Part shown: piece after piece, positions 30,004 to 40,245 of the stretch | Layout of the letters: each line of letters begins with the position of its first letter | Position numbering within the stretch: the stretch's first letter is position 1 | Origin: a virus | DNA: 64,000 nucleotides | Direction: 5' to 3' (one strand) | IMG/VR virus record: IMGVR_UViG_3300008516_000085 | Span: 1-64,000 of that record | Translations under genes and position numbers: made by a program | Notes under the pieces: model-generated | The model's database searches: none | Seen by the model: only the letters and a program-made list of their open reading frames with translations | Told to the model about the DNA's origin: nothing

Positions 30004-33000
30004 TTAACCTCTAATTATAGGTCTTCCTACTATTTCAAAAATATCTACAACATCTTTATCTAAAAATGGGTTCAAAAGATTTTCCGTATCAATAATAGTT
30101 TCACCAGCTACTATCATAAGAAATATCTTACCCATAAGATTTGAATTATTATAATTATTATCAATTGATTTATATCCCTTACCCGATCTCATAAATAAAT
30201 AGAATTGATAAACTTTCTTATTATGACCTGTAGATAAAGAAACCGTTTCTGGATATATAACATAAGGTCTACCCTCACCTACCTTAAATAATGAATAACC
30301 ACTATCAGTTAACTTAAAGTCATTTCTTCCACGCTTTGCTCCTGTATTAGATCCAACCGTAAAATCATTTGTCATAGCATTTAAAGGATCTTGGAGTTTT
30401 CTTTTTGCAAATGTCATAAGGATATTATCTGGATTAGAACCAATCTCTAAAGGATCAGAATAACAAGTATAATCCGTAATGTTTGTCGTGGAAACCATAC
30501 TCAATGCCGGAAGTCTATCTACTATATTAGAAATAATATCATTAGGAATATCCAATCGAACTATTTCATAATTAGCATCTAATACTGTTGCCTCTTTATA
30601 TTTTTCTGCTAATGTAATAGAAGTATCTGATCCAACCGTAAGAATCCTATAAAAATAAGAAGAATCTTCTAATCTTATATAATCCCCCGCTTGAGCAAAA
30701 TCTACCCATGATGTATTTGTGCCAACAACACTTCGAGAACCCTGTGTAAAATCTGCGATATCTCCAAAAGTAACATCACTACTAAGAACATAGTCAACAA
30801 TGGCACCTGATCCTGAAGTAGTTATAACTGCTGAATTATCATCTATGACTTTTCCGTAAATAGAATCAGTTGTAGTATTAAGCATACCCTGATAAGGAAT
30901 AGTCTTATAGTAAAAATTATAGGGATCTTCACCAAGTGTTACATAACTATGTACTAGTACCGGGACTCTCAATTTAACTAAACCTGAGGCTGCTTCTACT
31001 TTCATTATTGTAGGTAAAAATTCTGAAGTATACGTAGTATCATCTAAAATAGGATAAATAGAATTATCCGAAATATTTGTAATTTCAACTTCATCATTAC
31101 CATCAAATTCATAAGCAAATGGAGTACCTTCTACGAAACCCATAGAGGTTACTGCTTTAGTTGCTATCTTGATAATGGGTTTGTCACCTGTATCAAGAGT
31201 ATACTCTCCCGCAACTCCCTCTACTGCAATAGCTTCTATAAGCTCATAAGTATCAATTATACCCTTACCTTGTTTAGACAACTCAAAAAATTTAACAGAA
31301 TCGGTGATAGAATAAGTGTCTCCAACATCCTCTATGAACTTACTACCGGTATAAAGTGTAATAATAACATCAGTACTAGGATAGCTCGCCGTGGTGATTA
31401 TATAATCTGTGATAGCATATGGAGTAGTAGTAATCATTCTTTCTGAAGTAAAGTCAATAAGAACATCTCCAGCTTCTACTGATTTTACTCCAAGGATATA
31501 ATATTCATTATATTTACTATCATCAAGCGTAAGTGTAACAGTGCCTGTCAATGAAGTAGTTCTATGAATAATAAGTTCATGACCAAAATTTGAAAGTTCA
31601 GTATAATTACCCCCACAATAATGAATCTTATCAAGAACATTAATATCTCCTGGATACCCATACTCACCAGGACTCGCTCCAAAATTAAGTAGTTCTGGTG
31701 TACTTTCATTATTATGTTTTAATAATACATCGTTATCACGAGTAGCAATAGTAACGGTATCATCTTTATTTATTTCAATAAATTCTTTTGGGATATCTTT
31801 AAATCCATATGAAGAGGAATCATACTTAAAAGTAAATTCCATAAATAAGCTGCTACTTGTTCCTACTATAGAATCAGAACCTGTGTCTGCTACAGTGATA
31901 CTCGTACCATCAGAAGTCACACCACTAACCAAACCCTGATCAGGAGAATAAAATCCGTCTACTAATACTATTGTACCTGAAGGGAGTGTCACCTTGGATG
32001 CTATAGTAAATGTTCCTGCTGCCCAAACACCCACATTATTTATTTGTATAATATTGTGATCATGAGTTATTTCCGCATTACAAAAAGCACGACGTTTAAA
32101 AGTACTTCCACTAGTAGCAGAACCATCTCCAATACTAGGAATACCACTGATACTATTTACTCGTTCTATCTTTAATACAGTATTACCACCTGAACTTGGA
32201 GGAATAATATACCCATCCTCTCCAAAACCTTTTCTAAATACCGTAGCTAATTCTCCAGCCATTAGTTTACTAATAGTAGAATCAGCAATACTTTTAATAC
32301 TTTCAGAAATAACAATTTTATGCCTTAAATCTACGATATCATCCTTATAAATAATATCAACTGCTTTATCATCAGGACGATCAGATCTATATCCTAATGC
32401 CATCATATCTTTAGTAACCATAGTATTATCGATCGTAGTAGAGACAAATTCATCAGTCGACAATACTCTTCGATATACAATGAACATTGGGATAGCATAA
32501 ACATATCCATCAACTGTACTTAAAAATGCTTCATCAGTTGATGAGCCATCTCCAGAAATATATAGACCAGGATCAGATGATCCATAAGGTTCAAAAGGCT
32601 TGGTTGTTGCTGGAGAAGTTCTTCCTCCCCATGGATAAATAGGAATAAGATCAAATATTTCTTTGGTTACATCTGTTATTATTGATGTTATTTTCTTAGA
32701 TCTTATACGATACTGTATTTGTACCCTTTTAGTAGTCTCACAACCTATTACAGGCCATTCAATTTCATTATCAGAATAAGGATTTGTAAGAACATTTCCG
32801 TAAGGATAAATATCATCATCAGTCCCTACTAATTTCCTCCATACTTCAAGATATACAAATTCAGACGATTGATTAGTAGGATCATTCAAGATAATTAGAT
32901 TATTATTATCAGAACTATTCGTTGATTGAACAAGAATAGGCCATCCATTAACTATAGCAATATTATTATTTAATGATGCCAATTTAAAACTATTAGCAGT

Positions 33001-33255
33001 ATACGTACTGGAACATAAAACATTCCCAGTACGAGCATCTGCTTCAACAGGATCCTGAAGAATATCATCAATATGCAACCACCCGGATGGTAATGATGCT
33101 TTTGCAAGACTTTGTATCTTCTCATTACCAATTTGATTTATAAGATTCCACTCTGAAGTTAAAGGAGGATGCCTGTACTGAAATACTACATTATCCAGAT
33201 TTCTATCTTTAACATCAAGCACACGGGTCTGCTGATCACCAAAATATTCTGCCAT
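30004..33255 (-). CDS. Large virion protein, paralog of the protein at 49395-53798
   Basis: A 1083-residue beta-rich protein. Residues 15-200 match the start of the 1467-residue protein encoded at 49395-53798 in order and in key words: DNVVFQYRHPPLTSEWN, LPSGWLHIDDI, AIVNGWPILVQST, FVYLEVWRKLV, and CETTKRVQIQYRIR. The rest is a run of beta domains with Thr/Ser/Asp-rich turns and a final segment ending LNPFLDKDVVDIFEIVGRPIIRG, also shared with the paralog's end (YRLINKPLVRK). It is likely a tail or baseplate-associated structural protein. Which structure it builds is not visible from the sequence. Confidence 0.75.
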   Translation of the reverse strand: MAEYFGDQQTRVLDVKDRNLDNVVFQYRHPPLTSEWNLINQIGNEKIQSLAKASLPSGWLHIDDILQDPVEADARTGNVLCSSTYTANSFKLASLNNNIAIVNGWPILVQSTNSSDNNNLIILNDPTNQSSEFVYLEVWRKLVGTDDDIYPYGNVLTNPYSDNEIEWPVIGCETTKRVQIQYRIRSKKITSIITDVTKEIFDLIPIYPWGGRTSPATTKPFEPYGSSDPGLYISGDGSSTDEAFLSTVDGYVYAIPMFIVYRRVLSTDEFVSTTIDNTMVTKDMMALGYRSDRPDDKAVDIIYKDDIVDLRHKIVISESIKSIADSTISKLMAGELATVFRKGFGEDGYIIPPSSGGNTVLKIERVNSISGIPSIGDGSATSGSTFKRRAFCNAEITHDHNIIQINNVGVWAAGTFTIASKVTLPSGTIVLVDGFYSPDQGLVSGVTSDGTSITVADTGSDSIVGTSSSLFMEFTFKYDSSSYGFKDIPKEFIEINKDDTVTIATRDNDVLLKHNNESTPELLNFGASPGEYGYPGDINVLDKIHYCGGNYTELSNFGHELIIHRTTSLTGTVTLTLDDSKYNEYYILGVKSVEAGDVLIDFTSERMITTTPYAITDYIITTASYPSTDVIITLYTGSKFIEDVGDTYSITDSVKFFELSKQGKGIIDTYELIEAIAVEGVAGEYTLDTGDKPIIKIATKAVTSMGFVEGTPFAYEFDGNDEVEITNISDNSIYPILDDTTYTSEFLPTIMKVEAASGLVKLRVPVLVHSYVTLGEDPYNFYYKTIPYQGMLNTTTDSIYGKVIDDNSAVITTSGSGAIVDYVLSSDVTFGDIADFTQGSRSVVGTNTSWVDFAQAGDYIRLEDSSYFYRILTVGSDTSITLAEKYKEATVLDANYEIVRLDIPNDIISNIVDRLPALSMVSTTNITDYTCYSDPLEIGSNPDNILMTFAKRKLQDPLNAMTNDFTVGSNTGAKRGRNDFKLTDSGYSLFKVGEGRPYVIYPETVSLSTGHNKKVYQFYLFMRSGKGYKSIDNNYNNSNLMGKIFLMIVAGETIIDTENLLNPFLDKDVVDIFEIVGRPIIRG

Positions 33256-33269
33256 ATTTTTTACCTTAT

Positions 33270-34229
33270 TCAGTTTTTACTGATGAAGTTATGCCTCATC
33301 ATATCCAAAGGATATATTATTTCTTGTTCAAATTGAGGAACCTTAAGAGCAAATAAAATAAGATTCTTATAGTCAAGTTTAAGATCTTGGAACATATCCG
33401 CATTTATAAACCAATTTGCGGGGTAAGAAGTATTCTTTTTAAAAACCTCATCAATGTACACAAAATTTGAAAGCATTAATAGGACATCAGAAACAATAGA
33501 TTTTATCTTCTCAAAACTATGAATAATATTAGGTATTAAAACAGTACTTATTACCTTCTTTTCTTCATCATAAACATTAAAAAGAGGTAACTCTAATTTA
33601 TGTGTAAAACTGTCTATTGATTTTAAGATAATGCTTGTATAAAATTCGATTTTCTCCCAATCTTCATTCTCCATTGCAGAATCTCTCATCTTTTCTAAAA
33701 TCTGCTGAGTGGGTTTAGCTCCCCACATACTATCTACAAGTTTACCACAGGTAATAGAGAGTATATCCTCTCGACAAACTTTCAAGGTCTCATTAATGTC
33801 ATGAATAATCTGTGAAAAATTCCTTATCTTTTTTAAAAACTTTTCCGGAGCAAAAGCCTCTTCAAAATCTAATTTAACTGGAAAATTATGAGGAATCTCC
33901 ATAGATTGATTTATTATTTTTATAGAAGAACCTAAATCTTTTTTTATACCACTAAGAATAGTATCTGATAATTTTGCCCCCTTTAACAAATAAGTTTGAA
34001 TAGAATTCGGTTTTTGATTATCTAATCCACTAGTTATTAAATCTTTAATCAAATGAGCTATTTTATCATAATCAGTTCCTGTATCCTTACAATCAATAAC
34101 ATCATAACCATTTATAGAAATATTCGATAATTTATTCTTAGTATTCAAACCATAACAATTACTTCCCGCTTTAAATTGAGCAATTACCTTAGAGCTAGAG
34201 GATTTGATATTTCGTAATAAATGTTTCAT
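33270..34229 (-). CDS. Hypothetical virion-block protein
   Basis: A 319-residue, mostly helical protein: AQFKAGSNCYGLNTKNKLS near the start, then several amphipathic helices (NFSQIIHDINETLKVCRED, WEKIEFYTSIILKSIDSF) and a C-terminal region with YPANWFINADMFQDLKLDYK and VPQFEQEIIYPLDMMRHNF. No known family is recognised. It lies between two structural genes with gaps of 14 and 3 bases, so it probably takes part in virion assembly or structure. Confidence 0.6.
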   Translation of the reverse strand: MKHLLRNIKSSSSKVIAQFKAGSNCYGLNTKNKLSNISINGYDVIDCKDTGTDYDKIAHLIKDLITSGLDNQKPNSIQTYLLKGAKLSDTILSGIKKDLGSSIKIINQSMEIPHNFPVKLDFEEAFAPEKFLKKIRNFSQIIHDINETLKVCREDILSITCGKLVDSMWGAKPTQQILEKMRDSAMENEDWEKIEFYTSIILKSIDSFTHKLELPLFNVYDEEKKVISTVLIPNIIHSFEKIKSIVSDVLLMLSNFVYIDEVFKKNTSYPANWFINADMFQDLKLDYKNLILFALKVPQFEQEIIYPLDMMRHNFISKN

Positions 34230-34232
34230 ACG

Positions 34233-34820
34233 TTATGACGTTATTCTAAAGATAACCGTTATAGACATCGTAGAAGTTTTATTAATAACCGGAAAAGTTC
34301 TCCAATTGATCATCGTACCAGTATTCAATTCGACTGTAGCATCTCCACCAAATAATGCCATTTCAACAATAGGACCTACCGCTTCACCTTCACCAAATGT
34401 CACAGCATAATCAACTATGTTCGTGTAAGCATTTGTAGGCTCACCAGTTTCTGGATGAACATATGTAGATACTTCAATAGCCTTACGTGAGAATTCATTC
34501 TCAAGCTCGATCTGTGACGTCGTAGGAGCCGGTGGATCGAACAAATCCCACTCACCACTACCACTACCGACAGCAAGATACGATATTCCATTCTGAGGCT
34601 CTGAGTTATCTTTAAGAAGACGAGAAATAAGGATTGAAGCTGTATTGACTATAATATTCGTTTTATGATAGTCATATACTAATTTCCCACCAAGATTCCA
34701 ATCATAGGCTTTAAGGAATAATTCGCCACTCATTCCTGATATCACTTCCTTCTCCCGAATAACAGGCTTGATGCTGAACATGTTCAACATTCTTTTAGTT
34801 TTTTCCCTGAAAAAGCTCAT
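34233..34820 (-). CDS. Phage structural protein of the common tail/fiber-associated type
   Basis: A 195-residue protein. Residues 50-195 follow a pattern seen in many phage tail-region proteins: IIVNTASILISRLLKD, YLAVGSGSGEWD, PPAPTTSQIELENEFSRKAI, TNIVDYAVTFGEGEAVGPIV, EMALFGGDATVELN, and FPVINKTSTMSITVIFRITS. It is beta-rich and without enzyme motifs. It probably forms part of a fiber or baseplate attachment. A candidate promoter (34849-34874) and the AATAATCTG word lie just upstream. Confidence 0.75.
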   Translation of the reverse strand: MSFFREKTKRMLNMFSIKPVIREKEVISGMSGELFLKAYDWNLGGKLVYDYHKTNIIVNTASILISRLLKDNSEPQNGISYLAVGSGSGEWDLFDPPAPTTSQIELENEFSRKAIEVSTYVHPETGEPTNAYTNIVDYAVTFGEGEAVGPIVEMALFGGDATVELNTGTMINWRTFPVINKTSTMSITVIFRITS

Positions 34821-34848
34821 AAAAATTCCTTTGGATATTTTATCTTAA

Positions 34849-34884
34849 ACTATATAGATAGTATTTAGTATCAACAGATTATTA
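34849..34884 (-). promoter_or_regulatory. Candidate promoter before the 195-residue structural gene
   Basis: Minus-strand TAATAATCTG (34884-34875) overlaps TTGATA (34874-34869), then a 14-base spacer and TATAGT (34854-34849). It resembles the elements at 28783 and 8665, and also carries the AATAATCT word. Confidence 0.45.
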
Positions 34885-34888
34885 CCAA

Positions 34889-37800
34889 TTAGATTGGTAT
34901 AAGCTGTTGTACCTCTATTATTCTAAATAATTCATCATGCATTAATTCACGTATTAATAACTTATTAATTTTATAATTAGTATCACTTAATCCCCAATCA
35001 GGATAATCTACAACAGGATTTGCTGACCTTCTTATAGCATCAACTTGATCCATAGTTAATAATATAAGACCCTCAGGATACAGTGTTGCAGGTTGACTAT
35101 CATATATAGTTTCAGTAGATGTAATAAGAGATCCAGAAAAACGTAATTCCCTTAACGTTCCTAAATTAACATTCCAAAATCCCATAAAAATATTATCACC
35201 AATATCATCCATCATATTTAAAGGATCTTCTATCAATATCCCCGATGGTGTCAAATTTACAATAATCATATCCTGATCAAAATTTCTCCACTGTACCCGA
35301 TATTCTGCTTCACTATAAGAGATATAAATACCGGTATCTCCTGATGGTATTGTATAAACATCATAATCATCAAGAGTTCTTGGATTAGCATATTCAACAG
35401 GTCCTGTTATACCAAGATTTAATGATCCTGAAGGACCTGTTACTCCTACTATCCCAGTGCATCCTATTGAATTTCCCTCAGCATCTATAATATTAGAGGT
35501 TAAGACTATACCCGTAACTCCCTTTGATCTATTAGTGATATAGGTCTTTCCATCTATAAGATAAGATTCAATATCATAATAACTAACTGCAGGATGACTA
35601 ATCCAAGGATTATCGGGGTTCCTTGGGTATGGATCAGGATCTGGATCCGGAAAGCTTAAATAATAATCAAGAGGATAATGAGATACTTGCTCTTCTGTTA
35701 AACTATAATTATATCCTGAGAATCCAAGGAAGAGTTGACGATTTACATTTCCATAAATACAACCGGTCTCCCCATATCCTCCAGCAAGCCCTACATCAAC
35801 AGCATATGTTTTGCTTCTTGTAAGAACATACGAATACTCTCCAGAAGTTCCATCATAAGGCTTACTAAAACGTCCTGTTTCAAAATCGATTATTTCTATA
35901 AGAGTATATTCCAAATCCTTATAAACAGTCTCCCAACTCCCATGATCCGGATCAGGAGGACCAATATAACCAAGTTCTTTTACCCATTCTTGAAAAGGGA
36001 CATTCTTTATACTAAGCACATCCCCTATATTAAGAGATTTAAAGTTAACTGTTTCACTCTTTACAATATCTGATCCATTAAGTACCATAATATCCCCATA
36101 CCGGATTTCTGTAGGCACTTGATTAATATAATCGAGATAATCGTTTATCCTTATCTCACGATCAGGGAAATATTGATCAATGTAAGTAAATCTAAAAGGT
36201 ATAGAAGTCTTTGCATCATCGATAGTAGCTAAAGGAGCATCATAACCACTGTTACTATGCTCTACTATTTTAAGATCAGAGTATAAATTAATTTTCTCTT
36301 TTGTCGTAAAATCGCAAATAGCATTATAATCTATAATACCCGAATCATCTGGTTCAATAATCGTAAAAGAAGCGGAAAGATCCATACCTCCATCATAATC
36401 AGGATCATACGTATCAGTTTCTTCAGGGAGAAGAAAAGTCTTATGATGACCATCATCTGTATATGTCTTTGCAAAAATAGGAGTACCAGGATTTAAAGTA
36501 GTTACTGCAGGTAAATCTTTAGTAAGATACTTATCATTAAGTTTTATATTTTTATCTGTATCAGTAAGATACTCTGGACTGAATATAAGACCATACCTAC
36601 TTATATTACTAGGTCCGTTGTTAAAAGATGCTCTACCATCTTGTCTCTGATAATCATTTAAAATTAAACTTTCAGAATTAAGTACCGATGAACTAGATAA
36701 ACTAAAAGCACGATAGCGATAACCTATCTTAAGTAATGTATCCCACTCCCAGTAAGGTTTATTCCATTCATCCGGATTTTGATCAACAAGCATAGTATGC
36801 TTATTTACTGAACTATAAATTGTATCTGGAGTATAAGAACTCGATCCATAATATTCACTACCAGTTACAACAGGAGCATCAGGCAACATCAGATAATTGC
36901 GTTTTTGGCTAGTGTAATAGTAATCAAATTTTATGTACGTATTTACCGGAGGAAGAAAATTTATCCGGACATGACCCAATAATGGTCGGACATCTGTTAC
37001 TGCTCCAGGCTGATCAACAAAATTTATTATTGTATATGAATATTCTGCCCCAAGAGTAGGAAGCAAATTAGGCACAATACATGTATTAAGAACAGTGTCG
37101 ATAGATTCAACATAATAAATATGCGTATTATCTAAGTAATTAGTTATAGCGATGATAATCATATCACCATTTGTTACACCAGCCCAAGAAAGACCTATAC
37201 TCTGAAGAGTTGATTCTTCATTATCAGTATCAAGATTTATAACTCTTAAGGTACCATTAACTATTGGAGATCCTAATGACACTATAATATCTTCTGCAGC
37301 AGCAAGTTCCCCCATTTGATTCAACATTGGGAAATTATTAGTTTGATAGTCAAGACTATCCCCATAAAGAGCATTGTTGGTAACCTCAAAAGGCCATGTT
37401 AAACGAGGGACTATCGAATCTGTCCCTATAACGGTAAATATTCCCGGGAGATCTCCAGGAATAGGAGTCGGTATTTCAGCTCTTATCTGTCTTAAATAAT
37501 ATACAGGATCTGGATATCTTTTAGCGAAATAATAATCTATGCGTAATTTAGTATTAAAAGGGGGTAAAAAATTTAACCCCACAATACCATTCCAAGGATC
37601 AAGGTACGTTACAGCATTGCTTATTAACCTACCATTTAAATAAACTACAATATCAGAGATTTCTGCAGGTTTCCCATCACTTCCAAGCATAGGAAGCAAA
37701 GGCATTGTATATGTATTCGGATCAGAGGAAAGATAATACCAAGCTCCTACATCGAAAGCTCCTTCTGGAGGATCGACTACTTCAAATTCATAAGTAGTAT

Positions 37801-39556
37801 TAAAAAATCCAGAAGTAAGTTGAGGATCAGGCCATGTATAAAATTTACGAGTATCTTCATATTCATTAATTAAGTTGCAACTAGCTCTCTGTTCACAAAG
37901 TTCAGTTTGAGTACCTATAGCTTTTATTATTGATTCTGAACCATCAGGGACAAGAACTCCTGTTCTATCTATTGAGATAGAATAGTCAGCCTCTGGAGCC
38001 TGAAGACCCGTATAACCCATATTATAGATAAAAATATTGGTAGCTTCATCAGTAGTTAAAGTTCTTACAGGATCATTAACTTGAAATTGATCTGTATAAA
38101 TACCACTTATGTAAAGATTATATTTATTAATTTTTAATTCTTTATAATTTACTTCATTTTCTTTTTTATAAAATTTAGAAGAGATAGTTTTTACCGTAGC
38201 CACACCATCAATAATAACAATATGATCACCTTCTGTATAACCGTCCGGTATTGCCTTATTTTTTAAAACATATTCTTGAAAAGATGGTTTTTCTATTATC
38301 TTTGAATCAAATTGTTTAAAGTAGTTGTCAGTAACCTCTTCTGGAGCTATATAAAATTGAAAACTTCTGGTGTATATATCTGCTTTAAAAGTAATTTCAT
38401 TACCTACAGCTAAATCCAAAATGTCTATTCTAAATTCACCTAAATAATCTCGAGTGTATGCCAAAGTATCCGTATTATAAACTATAAGACTACCATCAGA
38501 TAATTCTATAAGCTCTTCATCAGGATAAATGTCAACTATCGTTCCGGAATATTCCCATGTAGTATCAATGATATCAGATGATGTTGCAGAATCTTTTGTA
38601 GCATAATATCTAATGTCATCTCCTACTTCAAATACTGTTGGAAGAACGACCCTGTCACCGTCCACATCCCTGATATATAAAATAGTGCTAGAATTGTAAA
38701 CAAGGATAGTACCATCAATAAGATAAAATGTACCGGCATCATAATCCACTGAAAGAATGACTCCGGATGTCCATGTCTCTTCTGAGTCCTCCTGATCATA
38801 CTTATAAATCTTAGTCCCAAGAAGGGTGATCCGATAAATAAAGGATGTTCCATAAACCTCATACTCCATAGTTTGGGTGATATATGAAGGTATACATCTT
38901 CCATTTTTATTAATAAATTCATCCGTCCATATTAACCTTGTATTATAGATGACATGAGCAGGTTTTATTAAATCAATGAAAAATTTTATATTCTCAAGCA
39001 TCAATCCTACAGCAGTAGAGGAATTAGCTTCATCCATAAGTATATCAAAAAACATTTTATTAGTGTCTTTTAGAGTATATGCAGAATATTCTTGTCGAAG
39101 ATTTAAATAAACCTCTTTTAAGATAACAGGTAATCCTAAAATATCCGATATGGAAGATTCGATATTATCTCTTCGACTACCATTGAAATATGCATTTCGT
39201 ACTTTTGTTAAAAAATTTCGATAAGATGTATCATCAAGACTTTCATTTATTGCTTTTTCACCAAGAAAAAGAGAATCGCCAAGTATCTGAAAAAGATATT
39301 CTGCTTTAGTCTCAAAATGAAATTTACTTTCATTAACATCAGAGCTGGATATCTGTAATCTGGCAAACTCTTTGGCTACAGATCTAAAAAACTCACCTAA
39401 GTTTGTATTTTGATTTTTTGGATAATTGCTAGATAAATTATCCAACATTCTTTGTTGAATATTTCGAGTAAGATTCAATAAACTCTTTTGATATTCTATA
39501 CCAGATTTGAATCTTTGCGCTGAAGGTTTATATATAGTTTCAAGAGATGATATCAT
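34889..39556 (-). CDS. Very large tail/baseplate-type protein
   Basis: A 1555-residue protein. The N-terminal 210 residues are helical (GIEYQKSLLNLTRNIQQRML, EFARLQISSSDVNESKFHFE, and FLTKVRNAYFNGSRRDNIES) and resemble the base of a tail or baseplate subunit. The rest is a series of beta domains, with three similar segments near 250-400 (VILSVDYDAGTFYLIDGTIL, and IVDIYPDEELIELSDGSLIV), and SAPs of Gly-Thr-rich text such as GCTGIVGVTGPSGSL. The end is helical again (RELMHDELFRIIEVQQLIPI). It lies in the middle of the tail block. It probably builds a long structural element; the exact role is not visible. Confidence 0.7.
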   Translation of the reverse strand: MISSLETIYKPSAQRFKSGIEYQKSLLNLTRNIQQRMLDNLSSNYPKNQNTNLGEFFRSVAKEFARLQISSSDVNESKFHFETKAEYLFQILGDSLFLGEKAINESLDDTSYRNFLTKVRNAYFNGSRRDNIESSISDILGLPVILKEVYLNLRQEYSAYTLKDTNKMFFDILMDEANSSTAVGLMLENIKFFIDLIKPAHVIYNTRLIWTDEFINKNGRCIPSYITQTMEYEVYGTSFIYRITLLGTKIYKYDQEDSEETWTSGVILSVDYDAGTFYLIDGTILVYNSSTILYIRDVDGDRVVLPTVFEVGDDIRYYATKDSATSSDIIDTTWEYSGTIVDIYPDEELIELSDGSLIVYNTDTLAYTRDYLGEFRIDILDLAVGNEITFKADIYTRSFQFYIAPEEVTDNYFKQFDSKIIEKPSFQEYVLKNKAIPDGYTEGDHIVIIDGVATVKTISSKFYKKENEVNYKELKINKYNLYISGIYTDQFQVNDPVRTLTTDEATNIFIYNMGYTGLQAPEADYSISIDRTGVLVPDGSESIIKAIGTQTELCEQRASCNLINEYEDTRKFYTWPDPQLTSGFFNTTYEFEVVDPPEGAFDVGAWYYLSSDPNTYTMPLLPMLGSDGKPAEISDIVVYLNGRLISNAVTYLDPWNGIVGLNFLPPFNTKLRIDYYFAKRYPDPVYYLRQIRAEIPTPIPGDLPGIFTVIGTDSIVPRLTWPFEVTNNALYGDSLDYQTNNFPMLNQMGELAAAEDIIVSLGSPIVNGTLRVINLDTDNEESTLQSIGLSWAGVTNGDMIIIAITNYLDNTHIYYVESIDTVLNTCIVPNLLPTLGAEYSYTIINFVDQPGAVTDVRPLLGHVRINFLPPVNTYIKFDYYYTSQKRNYLMLPDAPVVTGSEYYGSSSYTPDTIYSSVNKHTMLVDQNPDEWNKPYWEWDTLLKIGYRYRAFSLSSSSVLNSESLILNDYQRQDGRASFNNGPSNISRYGLIFSPEYLTDTDKNIKLNDKYLTKDLPAVTTLNPGTPIFAKTYTDDGHHKTFLLPEETDTYDPDYDGGMDLSASFTIIEPDDSGIIDYNAICDFTTKEKINLYSDLKIVEHSNSGYDAPLATIDDAKTSIPFRFTYIDQYFPDREIRINDYLDYINQVPTEIRYGDIMVLNGSDIVKSETVNFKSLNIGDVLSIKNVPFQEWVKELGYIGPPDPDHGSWETVYKDLEYTLIEIIDFETGRFSKPYDGTSGEYSYVLTRSKTYAVDVGLAGGYGETGCIYGNVNRQLFLGFSGYNYSLTEEQVSHYPLDYYLSFPDPDPDPYPRNPDNPWISHPAVSYYDIESYLIDGKTYITNRSKGVTGIVLTSNIIDAEGNSIGCTGIVGVTGPSGSLNLGITGPVEYANPRTLDDYDVYTIPSGDTGIYISYSEAEYRVQWRNFDQDMIIVNLTPSGILIEDPLNMMDDIGDNIFMGFWNVNLGTLRELRFSGSLITSTETIYDSQPATLYPEGLILLTMDQVDAIRRSANPVVDYPDWGLSDTNYKINKLLIRELMHDELFRIIEVQQLIPI

Positions 39557-39561
39557 TTTTA

Positions 39562-40203
39562 TTAACCTCTATCCAGTAAAAACGCAGGAACACTCTGTCC
39601 CTCAGCTCCATCCATACCTGTAGTCCCTTTAACAACAGAAGAGATCATACCTGTATACCCTATAATCCCAGTGAGACCCTGTAATCCTGTTATACCGACT
39701 TTACCGGTTTCACCATATATACCTGTGATGCCCTTATAACCCTCTTCTCCTTTATCTCCTCGAAGAGTATAGTTACCATATCCTGCATAAACTTCTATAT
39801 CATTCTTTGTGATAACTTTAAATGATTTGAGATCAGTACTACCATCTTGTTGCAATTTTACCAAAACGAGAGGAATTTTACCAGACAGGTTTTCAAAAAT
39901 TTTTACATCACCAAAACTCTTTTTGTTATAGGTAATACTTGGAAGTACTTCAAGTTGCTTTGAGGGATTAAGAGCTATAAGTACATATAAGATGTCATTA
40001 TAATTGTTGAATAATCTTCTCGAAGTACTCAGGATATATTGAGATATTAATTGCTGAATATCTATTCTCAAGTTATTGAGAACTACCCATTTATTCTCAA
40101 CAATAACTGAACCACCCTTTATGAACACGACATTCTCACCATGTTCACGGGTATCTTTCAATGAAGCTGAAAAATCATTTTTATTCTTTGATTTAAATGC
40201 CAT
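39562..40203 (-). CDS. Collagen-like tail protein (paralog 1 of 3)
   Basis: A 213-residue protein. Residues 25-140 form a beta-rich head domain (IKGGSVIVENKWVVLNNLRI, IPLVLVKLQQDGSTDL). Residues 148-200 form Gly-X-Y repeats with Thr often in third position (GDKGEEGYKGITGIYGETGK, GITGLQGLTGIIGYTG), the mark of a collagen-like triple helix. Its head domain is related to those of the genes at 40246 and 48204. It would trimerise and form a fiber or rod on the virion. The word ATAATCTACTA lies 21 bases before the ATG. Confidence 0.85.
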   Translation of the reverse strand: MAFKSKNKNDFSASLKDTREHGENVVFIKGGSVIVENKWVVLNNLRIDIQQLISQYILSTSRRLFNNYNDILYVLIALNPSKQLEVLPSITYNKKSFGDVKIFENLSGKIPLVLVKLQQDGSTDLKSFKVITKNDIEVYAGYGNYTLRGDKGEEGYKGITGIYGETGKVGITGLQGLTGIIGYTGMISSVVKGTTGMDGAEGQSVPAFLLDRG

Positions 40204-40219
40204 GCTATGCTAATTTTAT

Positions 40220-40232
40220 TAGTAGATTATCG
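40220..40232 (-). promoter_or_regulatory. Recurrent word ATAATCTACTAAT upstream of the collagen-like gene
   Basis: The minus strand reads GATAATCTACTAATA, about 20 bases before ATG 40203. It shares ATAATCTACTA with 10596-10612 and 57930-57943. This close to the start codon, it would serve as a -10-type site for a short leader. Confidence 0.4.
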
Positions 40233-40245
40233 TTTAGTTTTTAAT

